Part shown: positions 19,595 through 28,707 of the stretch, in pieces
How positions within the stretch are numbered: position 1 is the first letter of the stretch
Layout: the number at the start of each line of letters is the position of its first letter
DNA from: Pseudomonas sp. C2B4
GTDB lineage: Bacteria > Pseudomonadota > Gammaproteobacteria > Pseudomonadales > Pseudomonadaceae
NCBI RefSeq assembly: GCF_013359695.1
Contig: NZ_JABFMU010000001.1
Location: forward strand, 292,228 to 356,227
Length of the DNA stretch: 64,000 nucleotides
Reading direction: 5' to 3'
Translations under genes and position numbers: made by a program
The notes under the pieces: generated by a model
What the model saw: the letters and a program-made list of their open reading frames with translations, nothing else
The model's database searches: none
Told to the model about the DNA's origin: nothing

Positions 19595-20755
19595 GTGAGC
19601 GAAACAGCCTTGCCAAAAGATGACGTCCGGCCAGTGCTCGATGCACCAGTCGATGCTCCTGTTGATGAAATGCCGCCGCCACGTGATGCGGTGCAGCGCA
19701 GAGGCAATGGGCTGGCAATCGTCGCGCTGTTGCTGGGTGCTGCCGGTGTCGCGGTGGGCGGTTGGGGAGTCTGGCAGGTGCGTCACCTGCAGGCGACCAA
19801 CCAACAGCAGCTGAGTCAGGTCCAGTCGCTGGTCGACGAAGCACAAAGCCTGAAGCTCAATGAGCAGCGCCTGAGCGCGCGTCTGGACCAACTGCCTGGC
19901 GCCGATGTGCTGGAGGAGCGCAGTCGTCTGGTCGTTCAGCTCCAAGGGGATCAGCAGCGTCTCAATCAGCGTCTGGAAACCGTCCTCGGCGCCAGCCGCA
20001 AGGATTGGCGACTGGCCGAGGCCGAGCACTTGTTGCGTCTGGCCAGCCTGCGCTTGTCGGCGTTGCAGGACATCAGCAGCGCCCAGGCCCTGGTTCAAGG
20101 TGCTGACGAAATTCTTCGTGAACAAAATGATCCTGGCGCCTTCGCCGCGCGCGAGCAGGTGGCCAAGACCCTGGCGGCCTTGCGCAGCACCGAGCAACCG
20201 GATCGCACCGGGCTGTTCCTGCGCCTGGGGGCGCTACGCGATCAGGTGGTCGGCCTCACCGAGTTGGCACCCGAGTACAAGGACCGGGGCGAATCCCTAT
20301 TGGGCCTGACTGCCGACGGCGATGGCGCCAGTCGTTGGGCACAATGGTGGGACCAGATTTCGCGATACATCCGCATCGATTTCAACGCCGATAAAAATGT
20401 CCGTCCGTTGCTGGCCGGGCAGAGCCTGAGCCAGGTGCGCCTGGCGCTGAGCCTGGCACTGGAGCAGGCGCAATGGGCCGCGCTCAACGGCCAGGCAGCG
20501 GTTTACACCCAGGCGCTGGACGAGGCGCGTGACGTGCTCAAGGGCAACTTCAACCCGGACAACCCACAAAGCAAAGTGATGATTGAACAGGTGGCCGAAC
20601 TGAGCAAGCAGCCTGTCACCGTGGTCACCCCCGACCTGACCGGTACCTTGAGCGCAGTTCAGGGGTATCTGGAGCGGCGTAATGTCAACGCCGAGGATTC
20701 GATCAAACCGTTGGCCAGGCCTGCCGCAAACAACGCGCAGGAGGCCACGCCATGA
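19595..20755 (+). CDS. hemX: HemX family membrane protein
   Basis: The 386-residue protein has a short cytosolic N-terminus with prolines, one membrane segment (about residues 38-58, GLAIVALLLGAAGVAVGGWGVW), a coiled-coil stretch and a C-terminal helical domain. HemX proteins are often annotated as uroporphyrin-III C-methyltransferases but lack the methyltransferase fold, and their function is unclear. The start is a GTG 16 bases after hemD. It overlaps hemY by 4 bases. Confidence 0.92.
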   Translation: MSETALPKDDVRPVLDAPVDAPVDEMPPPRDAVQRRGNGLAIVALLLGAAGVAVGGWGVWQVRHLQATNQQQLSQVQSLVDEAQSLKLNEQRLSARLDQLPGADVLEERSRLVVQLQGDQQRLNQRLETVLGASRKDWRLAEAEHLLRLASLRLSALQDISSAQALVQGADEILREQNDPGAFAAREQVAKTLAALRSTEQPDRTGLFLRLGALRDQVVGLTELAPEYKDRGESLLGLTADGDGASRWAQWWDQISRYIRIDFNADKNVRPLLAGQSLSQVRLALSLALEQAQWAALNGQAAVYTQALDEARDVLKGNFNPDNPQSKVMIEQVAELSKQPVTVVTPDLTGTLSAVQGYLERRNVNAEDSIKPLARPAANNAQEATP

Positions 20756-21990
20756 AGCGCCTGTATGTGATCGTGTTTCTGGCCATCGCCGCGGCGGCGG
20801 CGCTGGGGTTGGCGATTGCCGAGCATTCCGGTTACGTGCTGATTGCCTATAAGAGTTTTCGCTTCGAGTCGAGCCTGTGGGCGACGCTGGCGCTGGTTGC
20901 CGTGCTCTGGCTGGTGTTCTGGGGCATCAAGGCGTTGGTTGAGTTGGTGACCACTTCGGGCGGCGTGGTCAATCCCTGGTCACGGCGCAATCGCAGTCGC
21001 CGGGTGCAGGTAGCGATCGAACACGGTCAACTGGATTTGGCCGAGGGGCGCTGGGCCAGTGCGCAGCGTCACTTGCATCGGGCGGCGGAAGCCGAGCGCC
21101 AGCCCCTGCTGTACTACCTCGGCGCTGCCCGCGCCGCGAACGAACAAGGGCGTTACGAGGAGAGCGACAGCTTGCTGGAGCGGGCGCTGGAGCGTCAGCC
21201 CCAGGCCGAACTGGCCATTGCCCTGAACCACGCGCAACTGCAGACCGATCGCGGTGACACGGAAGGCGCCCTGGCGACCCTGCAAGCGATGCACGAGCGC
21301 CACCCGCATAACGCGCAGACCCTTCGCCAGCTGCAGCGCCTGCATCAGCAGCGAGGCGACTGGTCGGCGGTGATTCGTCTGCTGCCGGAACTGCGCAAGG
21401 ACAAAGTCTTGCCAGCGGCTGAACTGGCCGAATTGGAGCGCCGTGCCTGGGGCAAGAATCTGTCCCTGGCGGCGCATCAGGAAGAGGATGGGACCGTCGG
21501 CTTGCAATCGCTCAATCGCGCCTGGCAGCAGCTGACCTCAGCTCAGCGCCAGGAGCCGCAACTGGTGCTGGCCTATGCCGAGCAGTTGCGTCAACTCGGC
21601 GCGCAGGCCGAGGCGGAAGAGGTCTTGCGTACCGCGCTCAAGCGCAACTATGACAGTCACCTGGCGCGCCTCTACGGGTTGGTTCGCGGCAGCGACCCGG
21701 CGCGTCAGTTGCAACTCGCCGAAGGCTGGCTCAAGGATCATCCCGCCGACCCAAGCCTGTTGCTGACATTGGGACGACTGTGTCTGCAAAGCAGCTTGTG
21801 GGGCAAGGCCCGGGACTATCTGGAAAACAGTCTGCGCGTGCAGCGCAACCCGGAAGCCTGTGCCGAACTGGCGCGGCTGTTGGCGCAAATGGGCGACACC
21901 GAGCGGAGCAATCAGCTGTTCCAGGAAGGCCTGGGCTTGCTCGATGAGCGTTTGCTGGCGGCGCCGTTGCCGGTGCCGGCTCGCGCGTGA
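20752..21990 (+). CDS. hemY: HemY family TPR membrane protein
   Basis: The 412-residue protein has two N-terminal membrane segments (RLYVIVFLAIAAAAALGLAI and LWATLALVAVLWLVFWGIKAL). They are followed by a HemY N-domain and tandem TPR-like helices (LDLAEGRWASAQRHLHRAA, QGRYEESDSLLERALERQP). The protein is distinct from Bacillus protoporphyrinogen oxidase HemY. Its exact role is not settled; it is co-transcribed with hemCDX in proteobacteria. It is the last gene of the operon. Confidence 0.92.
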   Translation: MKRLYVIVFLAIAAAAALGLAIAEHSGYVLIAYKSFRFESSLWATLALVAVLWLVFWGIKALVELVTTSGGVVNPWSRRNRSRRVQVAIEHGQLDLAEGRWASAQRHLHRAAEAERQPLLYYLGAARAANEQGRYEESDSLLERALERQPQAELAIALNHAQLQTDRGDTEGALATLQAMHERHPHNAQTLRQLQRLHQQRGDWSAVIRLLPELRKDKVLPAAELAELERRAWGKNLSLAAHQEEDGTVGLQSLNRAWQQLTSAQRQEPQLVLAYAEQLRQLGAQAEAEEVLRTALKRNYDSHLARLYGLVRGSDPARQLQLAEGWLKDHPADPSLLLTLGRLCLQSSLWGKARDYLENSLRVQRNPEACAELARLLAQMGDTERSNQLFQEGLGLLDERLLAAPLPVPARA

Positions 21991-22219
21991 TGAACAGGTG
22001 ATGGGGCGCTCGAATGGGCGACCCCGCTGCCTTGGGATTGTCGAAATTTTACTTTTGCGCTGCGTCTTCAGCAGAGTCCTACAGAGGACTACACCTAATC
22101 CTCAAGACCTTGTCGGGAATTCCCTACACTCCCGCTGAAGTATCCCTACCAGCCTGCCTTGATACGCCGGAGCGCTTTCCTCTACCGTACCCGTCCGTCC
22201 TTACTGTTACGGAAAAGCC

Positions 22220-22768
22220 ATGTCATTGGCCTGCACACGCTCCTTGTTTTTCACGGCTTTTGTTGCGGGCGCCCTGGTGTTGGGCGTGTCCTACTATCTG
22301 GAATATTCCGTCGGCCTCAAGCCTTGTGGCTTGTGCCTCTTGCAGCGGTTTTGCCTGGCGCTGCTGACGGGTGTCTGCCTCGCCGCCGCCCTGCACGGGC
22401 CTGGTCGTTTGGGTTCTTTCGTGTACTGGCTGCTCGGACTGTTCTGTAGTTTGGCCGGGACAGCCACGGCATGGCGACAGGTGCTATTGCAGAGTGATCC
22501 GGTGCATCTGTCGACCTGCGTTCCCAATCTCACTGAGTTGTTCGCCAGCTCGCCCTTGATTGGTGGTGTACAGCAGATCTTCGAAGGTGCCTTCGATTGC
22601 ACGCAGATCTCCTGGACGCTGTTCGATCTGAGCATCCCTGAGTGGAGTTTGCTGTTCTTTGCCGCGATGTCGACCCTGGGTATTTATCAGCTGTTGCGCC
22701 TTGTCCGGATCGGCAGGCAACGACCGCTCGGCGGCGAGTTGTCGCACCCGGCCCTGTCGAGTGATTAA
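22220..22768 (+). CDS. dsbB: Disulfide bond formation protein DsbB
   Basis: The 182-residue protein has four membrane segments and the two periplasmic cysteine pairs of DsbB: Cys36/Cys39 in KPCGLCLL and Cys100/Cys127 (LSTCVPN and AFDCTQ). It reoxidises DsbA and passes electrons to quinone. Pseudomonads have two DsbB-type proteins; this locus, between hemY and algQ, corresponds to the one called dsbH/dsbB2 in P. aeruginosa. The 229 bases before it hold no gene that I can support. Confidence 0.94.
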   Translation: MSLACTRSLFFTAFVAGALVLGVSYYLEYSVGLKPCGLCLLQRFCLALLTGVCLAAALHGPGRLGSFVYWLLGLFCSLAGTATAWRQVLLQSDPVHLSTCVPNLTELFASSPLIGGVQQIFEGAFDCTQISWTLFDLSIPEWSLLFFAAMSTLGIYQLLRLVRIGRQRPLGGELSHPALSSD

Positions 22769-22799
22769 ACACTTGTATGAACTTTATCGCCTGCGTACC

Positions 22800-22838
22800 T
22801 TGAAGCCACAGTCGTGCGGGCATAATCTGGCCCGCACG
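22800..22838 (+). promoter_or_regulatory. algQ promoter with a palindrome over the -10 region
   Basis: TTGAAG at 22800-22805 and CATAAT at 22821-22826 are spaced by 15 bases. A perfect 9-base inverted repeat CGTGCGGGC / GCCCGCACG (22813-22821 and 22830-22838) encloses ATAATCTG and so covers the -10 element. It could be an operator or a hairpin at the 5' end of the transcript. It lies about 100 bases before the algQ ATG. Confidence 0.45.
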
Positions 22839-22939
22839 TGTCATTGGAATTTTGTTGCTCGATGACGCTCTGCCCGACCGCCCATTACAAGAGGCGAACG
22901 GGCATAGAGCAGCTGACCCACAAGGGAAGAGAGATCACC

Positions 22940-23398
22940 ATGCTCGAAAGTTGTCAGAATGCTCAGGAACGCTGGGGTGGAGTGCACCTGCTGATCGACC
23001 GCTGGTTGCAGGAGCGCAAAGAACTCATCGACGCATACGACAAGCTCGGCGCAAAGCCTGAAGCCTTGGGCGAGAACCGCAAACCTCTGCAAGAGTTCTG
23101 CGGCGTGCTGGTCGATTACGTGTCTGCCGGCCACTTCGAAATCTATGAACAGCTGACGGGGGAGGCCAAGGCCTTCAACGACAAGCGTGGTCTGGAGCTC
23201 GCCGAGACTCTCTACCCGCGCATCGATGTCATTACCGAGAAACTGCTCGCGTTCAATGACCTGTGCGATGAAGGTAAATGTGTCGCCGAGAAGTTCAAGG
23301 AGCTGGGAGGTCTGTTGCACGAACGCTTCGAACTGGAAGATTGCCTGATCGAAGTGCTGCACACGGCTCACAAGGAAACCGATTCGGTCCAGGCCTGA
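22940..23398 (+). CDS. algQ: Anti-sigma-70/Rsd family regulator AlgQ
   Basis: The 152-residue protein starts [20 protein letters not shown] at 22940, after AAGAGAGATCACC; the longer frame from 22838 is unlikely. It is a helical Rsd-type protein with [12 protein letters not shown] and [20 protein letters not shown]. AlgQ (AlgR2) binds region 4 of the housekeeping sigma factor RpoD and favours alternative sigma factors; in P. aeruginosa it affects alginate, siderophore and Ndk. It has its own promoter and terminator. Confidence 0.95.
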   Translation: MLESCQNAQERWGGVHLLIDRWLQERKELIDAYDKLGAKPEALGENRKPLQEFCGVLVDYVSAGHFEIYEQLTGEAKAFNDKRGLELAETLYPRIDVITEKLLAFNDLCDEGKCVAEKFKELGGLLHERFELEDCLIEVLHTAHKETDSVQA

Positions 23399-23420
23399 GT
23401 CGTTACCCGCAAGTACTCGA

Positions 23421-23449
23421 AACGGTGCGCCAAGGCGCACCGTTTTTCA
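23421..23449 (+). terminator. Rho-independent terminator of algQ
   Basis: AACGGTGCGCC and GGCGCACCGTT form an 11-base stem with a 2-base gap, followed by T residues. It lies between the convergent algQ and FKBP genes and can serve both. Confidence 0.9.
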
Positions 23450-23458
23450 TTTGCGCAA

Positions 23459-24124
23459 TCAGCTGGTGGCGCCGCGTAATTCGACTTCGAACACCAGCGG
23501 TGTGAACGGCGCGATCAGGTCGCCGGCACCGTCGGCGCCATAGGCTTGCGCCGATGGAATCACCAGACGCCATTTGGCACCTACCGGCATGTTTTGCAAG
23601 GCGCTGCGCCAGCCGCTGATCACGCTATCGAGACTGAACCATTGCGGCTGGCTGTTCTGGTCGAAAACGGTGCCGTCGGGAAGGCGCCCGACATACAGTA
23701 CCTGCACCTTGCCGCCCGGTCCGGCGGTGGCGCCAGTCCCGGGTGCCAGCTCTGTCAGCAGTATCCCGTCCGCCAGTTCACGCACACCCGGTTTGGATTT
23801 TTCCTCGGCGAGAAAGCGCTGCTCATTTTCCAGCGCCAGCTCGCTTTGCGGTGCAGGAGTTTGCATGGCAACCCGGGCTTCGTGTTCCGTCAGAATCTGT
23901 TCGATCTGCTCGTCTTTCAGCGCCAGCGGTTTGCCTTGATAGGCTTGCTGCAAGCCTTCGACCAGTGCTTTGAGTTGAAGATCGGGAACCTCCTGACGCA
24001 AGCGTTCACCGAGGCTTGCACCCAAGCTGTAAGCGAGATCGTGGGCGTCATTTTCCGATGTTTTTTCGGCGGCCTGGGCCACGGAAAAAATCACGCACAG
24101 CGATAAAAAAAGATAGCGCGACAT
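23459..24124 (-). CDS. FKBP-type peptidyl-prolyl cis-trans isomerase, periplasmic
   Basis: The 221-residue protein starts MSRYLFLSLCVIFSVAQAA, a signal peptide, at the ATG 24124 (GGAGAG upstream). Residues about 25-110 are the helical N-domain of the Mip/FkpA group (DLAYSLGASLGERLRQEVPD), and the C-terminal FKBP domain has LYVGRLPDGTVFDQN and IPSAQAYGADG. It likely assists folding in the periplasm. The GWRSALQNMPVGAKWRLVIP segment is typical. It is divergent from algP, as in P. aeruginosa. Confidence 0.93.
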   Translation of the reverse strand: MSRYLFLSLCVIFSVAQAAEKTSENDAHDLAYSLGASLGERLRQEVPDLQLKALVEGLQQAYQGKPLALKDEQIEQILTEHEARVAMQTPAPQSELALENEQRFLAEEKSKPGVRELADGILLTELAPGTGATAGPGGKVQVLYVGRLPDGTVFDQNSQPQWFSLDSVISGWRSALQNMPVGAKWRLVIPSAQAYGADGAGDLIAPFTPLVFEVELRGATS

Positions 24125-24316
24125 GGGCACTCTCCGACCTGAGATGCGGGCGATTATGCCAGTGTGAATGCACTCAACGGTGAACTGCTTTTGTTCAAGC
24201 GCAGAAGATTTTCCATCTGTTGCAACGCAACGCTCTGGATACTGTCAAGATGCCCTAGCGGCGGTAGCAGCAGAGGTCTAGTATGAGCCGCACCCACGTC
24301 AGCCAGGAGGTAAACC

Positions 24317-25477
24317 ATGTCGGCCACCAAGAAGCCTGTAAATACCCCGTTGCACTTACTCCAACAACTCTCGAGCAGCCTGCTCGAGCATCTGGAAACC
24401 GCTTGTTCCGAAGCGCTGGCTGATGCTGAAAAACTGCTCGCCAAACTGGAAAAGCAGCGCGGAAAAGCGCAGGAAAAACTGCACAAATCCCGCCTCAAAT
24501 TGCAGGATGCTGCGGCGGCCGGAAAGGCCAAGGCACAAGCCAAAGCCAAGGACGCAGTGAAGGAGCTCGAAGACCTGCTTGATGCCCTCAAGGCGCGTCA
24601 ATCGGACACTCGCGGCTACATTCTGCAACTCAAGCGCGACGCTCAAGAAAGCCTGAAGCTGGCTCAGGGCGTTGGTCGCGTACAAGAGGCTGTCGGCAAG
24701 GCGTTGTCCCTGCGTGCAGCCAAGCCTGCTGCGGCCCCTGCGAAGAAAGCCGCTGCCAAACCGGTTGCCGCAAAAGCACCGGCCAAGCCTGCTGCCAAAC
24801 CGGCTGCCAAAGCACCGGTGAAAGCCGCAGCAAAACCAGCCGCTAAACCTGCGGCGAAAAAACCGGTCGCTGCCAGCGCTGCAAAACCGGCTGCTAAAAC
24901 TGCAGCGGCAAAACCTGCTGCCAAGCCAGCCGCTGCCAGAACCGCTGCTGCGAAACCTGCTGCAAGAACCGCTGCCGCAAAACCAGCCGTGGCGAAAACC
25001 GCTGCTGCCAAACCAGCCGCCAAGCCGGCCGCAAAACCCGCGGCGAAAACAGCCGCAGCCAAACCGGCGGCTAAGCCTGCTGCTGCTAAAACCGCTGCCA
25101 AGCCAGCGGCAAAACCAGCGGCTAAACCCGCTGCAAAACCAGCCGCCAAACCGGCAGCAAAAACTGCAGCGGCTAAACCTGCTGCCAAGCCAGCCACTGG
25201 CGTAAAACCAGCCGCAGCGAAACCAGCAGCCAAACCTGCCGCTGCAAAACCAGCTGCAAAACCAGCCGCTGCAAAACCTGCTGCCAAGCCAGCAGTGAAA
25301 AAACCTGCCGTTGCTGCCAAGCCGACCCCGGCTCCTGCTGCCAAGCCAGCCGCTCCAGCAACTCCAGCGCCTGCTGCTTCCGTCGCTTCTGCGCCGACAG
25401 CAACCACCTCGACCACCACTGCGCCAACGCCAGTTGCACCGTCGAGCACTGCCACCACCCCAACCAGCGCTTCCTAA
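24317..25477 (+). CDS. algP: Histone-like regulatory protein AlgP (AlgR3)
   Basis: The 386-residue protein has an N-terminal helical domain (residues 1-135, MSATKKPVNTPLHLLQQLSS, with a coiled coil rich in Lys and Glu). It is followed by about 210 residues of KPAA-type repeats and a Pro/Ala/Thr tail. AlgP binds DNA in a histone H1-like way and is needed for full algD transcription in mucoid P. aeruginosa. The repeat number varies between strains in this family. It ends overlapping the convergent TIGR02444 gene by 4 bases. Confidence 0.93.
   Translation: MSATKKPVNTPLHLLQQLSSSLLEHLETACSEALADAEKLLAKLEKQRGKAQEKLHKSRLKLQDAAAAGKAKAQAKAKDAVKELEDLLDALKARQSDTRGYILQLKRDAQESLKLAQGVGRVQEAVGKALSLRAAKPAAAPAKKAAAKPVAAKAPAKPAAKPAAKAPVKAAAKPAAKPAAKKPVAASAAKPAAKTAAAKPAAKPAAARTAAAKPAARTAAAKPAVAKTAAAKPAAKPAAKPAAKTAAAKPAAKPAAAKTAAKPAAKPAAKPAAKPAAKPAAKTAAAKPAAKPATGVKPAAAKPAAKPAAAKPAAKPAAAKPAAKPAVKKPAVAAKPTPAPAAKPAAPATPAPAASVASAPTATTSTTTAPTPVAPSSTATTPTSAS
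24720..25350. repeat. Tandem KPAA-encoding low-complexity tract in algP
   Basis: Twelve-base units of the form AAACCAGCCGCT/AAACCTGCTGCC (Lys-Pro-Ala-Ala) recur many times, with KTAA variants and silent drift. Such tracts can expand and contract by slippage or recombination in multiples of 3 bases. Confidence 0.85.
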
Positions 25478-25938
25478 GTGCCGGATACCGCGACGCGCAG
25501 CTGATGCAGCGCGTCGCGGTCCAGGTGGGTGGCGCCCGCTGCTACACCTTCAAGCCAGGCCGATAAATCGGTCGTCTCATCCTGCGGCCAGCCCTGCGCC
25601 GATCCCGCCAGTCGCAATAACAGATGTCGTTCGGCTTCCAGTTCCAATGCCTTCACTTGTTCGCGCAGCGTACGCAGCTCGGCATCCTGTGCTGCAGTGG
25701 ATTTCCACTGTGTGCGTAAAGCCCTTAACGGCTGCACGACATCCGCGTCCCAAGGCCCAGCCACACTGCGAAGCTGCTGCAAGCGTGGCTCACTGCAGGC
25801 GACGCCTCGCTGCCCCAGCCATGCTCCGCACAGCAGAAGACACACATTGACGCCCGCCGACTGCAATTGCAGGCACGCCTGCTCAACGCCCGGACGTGCG
25901 TAAAGGGTCAGGGAAAAGCTCCACAGGTCAGAGGACAT
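25474..25938 (-). CDS. TIGR02444 family protein
   Basis: The 154-residue protein starts MSSDLWSFSLTLYARPGVEQACLQLQ and contains VNVCLLLCGAWLG, typical of TIGR02444 (DUF2390), a helical family in gammaproteobacteria. It lies between algP and the ABC-F gene, transcribed towards algP. Its function is unknown. No membrane or metal motif is seen apart from several Cys residues that are not paired in a recognisable pattern. Confidence 0.88.
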   Translation of the reverse strand: MSSDLWSFSLTLYARPGVEQACLQLQSAGVNVCLLLCGAWLGQRGVACSEPRLQQLRSVAGPWDADVVQPLRALRTQWKSTAAQDAELRTLREQVKALELEAERHLLLRLAGSAQGWPQDETTDLSAWLEGVAAGATHLDRDALHQLRVAVSGT

Positions 25939-25988
25939 AGTGCTACTCGCGCCAGTTGCGAGCGAAGCTGGTAGACTCCGCCGCCATT

Positions 25989-27899
25989 ATGATTCGACTT
26001 CAGAACCTGACTTTACAGCGTGGCCCGCAACGTCTGCTAGAAGACGCCGAGCTGACCCTGCACGCCGGCCAGAAAGCCGGCCTCATCGGTGCCAACGGCG
26101 CCGGCAAATCGAGCCTGTTCGCCTTGCTTCGGGGTGAACTGCACCCCGACTCGGGCGACTGCTTCCTGCCGGCCGACTGGCGTATCGCCCACATGCGCCA
26201 GGAGGTCGACACGCTCGAACGCCTGGCGGTCGACTACGTGCTCGATGGCGACCTTCGCCTGCGCCAGGTGCAACGCGATCTGGCGGCAGCCGAAGCGGCC
26301 CATGACGGTGCCGCACAGGCCCGCCTGCACTCGGAACTCGACAGCGCCGACGGCTACACCGCCGACGCCCGGGCGCGCAAGCTGCTGGCGGGCCTTGGGT
26401 TCACCAACGAGCAGATGGATCGTCAGGTCGGGGATTTCTCCGGTGGCTGGCGGATGCGCCTGAACCTGGCCCAGGCCTTGATGTGCCCTTCGGACCTGCT
26501 GTTACTCGACGAGCCTACCAACCACCTGGATCTCGACGCCATTATCTGGCTCGAAGAGTGGCTCAAGAGCTATCCCGGCACCTTGATGCTGATCTCCCAC
26601 GACCGGGACTTCCTCGATGCCGTGGTTGATCACGTGGCCCACGTCGATCAGCGCAAGATCACCTTGTACCGCGGTGGCTACAGCGCCTTCGAACGTGCCC
26701 GCGCAGAACGTCTGGCCCAGCAACAGCAGGCCTACGAGAAGCAGCAGGCGCAACGTGCGCACATGGAAAGCTACATCGCCCGCTTCAAGGCCCAGGCCAC
26801 CAAGGCCCGTCAGGCCCAGAGCCGGATCAAGGCGCTGGAGCGGATGGAAGAGCTGACAGCCGCCCACGTCGATTCGCCGTTCGACTTTGTCTTCCGCGAA
26901 TCGCAGAAAATCTCCAGCCCGCTGATCGACCTGTCCGATGCCCGTCTGGGCTATGGCGAAAAAACTGTGCTGGAGAAGGTCAAGCTGCAACTGACCCCAG
27001 GTGCGCGGATCGGTTTGCTGGGCCCTAACGGTGCCGGTAAATCGACCCTGATCAAGAACCTTGCCGGTGAGCTTGAGCCGCTGGCCGGCCGTTTGACCCG
27101 TGGCGAGAACACCGTCGTCGGCTACTTCGCCCAGCATCAGCTCGACTCTCTGGACGCCAAGGCCAGCCCGTTGCTGCATTTGCAGCGACTGGCACCGACC
27201 GAGCGCGAACAGACCTTGCGCGACTTCCTCGGCGGTTTCGACTTCCGCGGTGCGAGGATCGACGAGCCTGTGTTGAATTTCTCCGGTGGCGAGAAAGCGC
27301 GTCTGGCTCTGGCGTTGATCGCCTGGGACCGGCCGAACCTGCTGCTGCTCGACGAACCGACCAACCACCTGGACCTGGAGATGCGCCTGGCGCTGACCAT
27401 GGCCCTTCAGGAGTTCAGCGGTGCGGTACTGGTGGTCTCTCACGACCGTCACCTGCTCAAAAGCACCACGGATAACTTCTTCCTGGTGGCGGACGGCAAG
27501 GTCGAAGAATTCGACGGCGACCTGGAAGACTACACCCGTTGGCTGGTCGATTACCGTCAGCGCAACGCCCCGGTCAGCACCGCTGTGGTCAACCCGGACA
27601 AGACCGACAAGAAAGCCCAGCGTCAGGCCGCGGCCGCCTTGCGTCAGCAACTGGCCCCGCACAAGCGCGAAGCGGAAAAGCTCGAAGCCGAACTGGGCAA
27701 GCTGCACGAGAAACTGGCGAAGATCGATGTCAGTCTCGGTGACAGCGATATCTACGAGCCGGCGCGCAAGAACGAGTTGCGCGATCTGCTGGCGGAGCAG
27801 GCCAAGCTGAAGGTCCGTGAGGCGGAACTGGAAGAAGCCTGGATGGAAGCCCTGGAACTGCTGGAAAGCATGCAGGCGGAGCTGGAGGCGCTGTCCTGA
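25989..27899 (+). CDS. yheS: ABC-F family ATPase, YheS-like
   Basis: The 636-residue protein starts MIRLQNLTLQRGPQRLLED; the upstream in-frame start at 25956 lies in the divergent promoter. It has two ABC cassettes: Walker A GANGAGKSS and GPNGAGKST, signatures FSGGWRMR and FSGGEKAR, and two LLLLDEPTNHLD motifs. The linker (KQQAQRAHMESYIARFKAQ) is the P-site tRNA interaction motif region, and a C-terminal coiled coil closes it. No membrane domain is present, so it acts on ribosomes, not in transport. It overlaps the next gene by one base (TGATG). Confidence 0.95.
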   Translation: MIRLQNLTLQRGPQRLLEDAELTLHAGQKAGLIGANGAGKSSLFALLRGELHPDSGDCFLPADWRIAHMRQEVDTLERLAVDYVLDGDLRLRQVQRDLAAAEAAHDGAAQARLHSELDSADGYTADARARKLLAGLGFTNEQMDRQVGDFSGGWRMRLNLAQALMCPSDLLLLDEPTNHLDLDAIIWLEEWLKSYPGTLMLISHDRDFLDAVVDHVAHVDQRKITLYRGGYSAFERARAERLAQQQQAYEKQQAQRAHMESYIARFKAQATKARQAQSRIKALERMEELTAAHVDSPFDFVFRESQKISSPLIDLSDARLGYGEKTVLEKVKLQLTPGARIGLLGPNGAGKSTLIKNLAGELEPLAGRLTRGENTVVGYFAQHQLDSLDAKASPLLHLQRLAPTEREQTLRDFLGGFDFRGARIDEPVLNFSGGEKARLALALIAWDRPNLLLLDEPTNHLDLEMRLALTMALQEFSGAVLVVSHDRHLLKSTTDNFFLVADGKVEEFDGDLEDYTRWLVDYRQRNAPVSTAVVNPDKTDKKAQRQAAAALRQQLAPHKREAEKLEAELGKLHEKLAKIDVSLGDSDIYEPARKNELRDLLAEQAKLKVREAELEEAWMEALELLESMQAELEALS

Positions 27900-28480
27900 T
27901 GGACGCCTTCAAGCTACCGCTACCGGCGATGTGGGTCGAGCCGATCTGGCTCGGCGTGCAGATCCTGCTGATTCTGCTGGCCGGCTACATCACCCAGCGC
28001 TTTGTCGCCAAGTGCCTGACCCGCCTCGGCGAGCGTTATCCGTTTCCGCCGCAATTGCTGATGCCGCTGCGCGGCGGCCTGCGCTGGCTGATCATGGGCA
28101 GTGCGCTGATTTTCGTACTGGAACGCCTCGGGGTTTCGGCCACCGTGCTCTGGACGGCATTGTCCGGGTTTGTCGCGGTCGCAGCGGTGGCGTTTTTCGC
28201 CATGTGGAGTGTGCTCTCCAATCTGCTCTGCGCGATTCTGATCTTTACCGTTGGCCCGTTCCGCCTCGGCGATGTGGTCGAATTGGTGGACACCACCGAC
28301 AAGCCAGGCGTCAAAGGTCGGGTGGTGGCGATCAATCTGCTGTACACCACGCTGATCGAAGCAGAAGAGCTCGGTACCGGTAGTGCGATGGTGCAAGTGC
28401 CCAATAGTCTGTTTTTCCAGCGTTCGGTGCGGCGTTGGCGTGGCTCGGATGTATTCCCTTCCAGCGGGTTTGAAAAGTAA
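27899..28480 (+). CDS. Small MscS-family mechanosensitive channel
   Basis: The 193-residue protein has three membrane segments near residues 15-36, 55-80 and 85-115 and a beta domain starting FRLGDVVELVDTTDKPGVKGRVVAINLLYTTL. This matches the MscS pore helix plus the upper beta domain, and the C-terminal alpha/beta vestibule is short. It is translationally coupled to yheS. It may help osmotic down-shock release, or be a signalling channel; no direct evidence exists here. Confidence 0.85.
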   Translation: MDAFKLPLPAMWVEPIWLGVQILLILLAGYITQRFVAKCLTRLGERYPFPPQLLMPLRGGLRWLIMGSALIFVLERLGVSATVLWTALSGFVAVAAVAFFAMWSVLSNLLCAILIFTVGPFRLGDVVELVDTTDKPGVKGRVVAINLLYTTLIEAEELGTGSAMVQVPNSLFFQRSVRRWRGSDVFPSSGFEK

Positions 28481-28505
28481 GCCTTCTGTTGCCTGATACA
28501 CCGCC

Positions 28506-28588
28506 TTCGCGAGCAGGCTCGCTCCCACAGTCGACCGAATTCTTCCAGGAGAGCAGTGGTCTAATGTGGGAGCGAGCCTGCTCGCGAA
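28506..28588. repeat. REP pair between MscS-type and LysE genes
   Basis: TTCGCGAGCAGGCTCGCTCC at 28506 (to 28528) faces GTGGGAGCGAGCCTGCTCGC at 28566 (to 28588). The arms have the reverse order compared with the 88-base units at 4327 and 35184. Confidence 0.9.
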
Positions 28589-28707
28589 TGGGCCCTTAAG
28601 CCCTGAACGCTGGTCGGCAGCTGCAACATCCTGCAAAAAATCGGTAGTCATCAGCCCAAAGCCGCATTAGCTTAGATGTCTGTCACGAGTCTGAGTCGAG
28701 GTGTGCG

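Noticed and set aside
24664..25458. Ala/Gly-rich GLAAGFAA frame on the minus strand over algP
   Set aside because: It is the reverse reading of the KPAA repeat and looks like membrane protein only because of composition.
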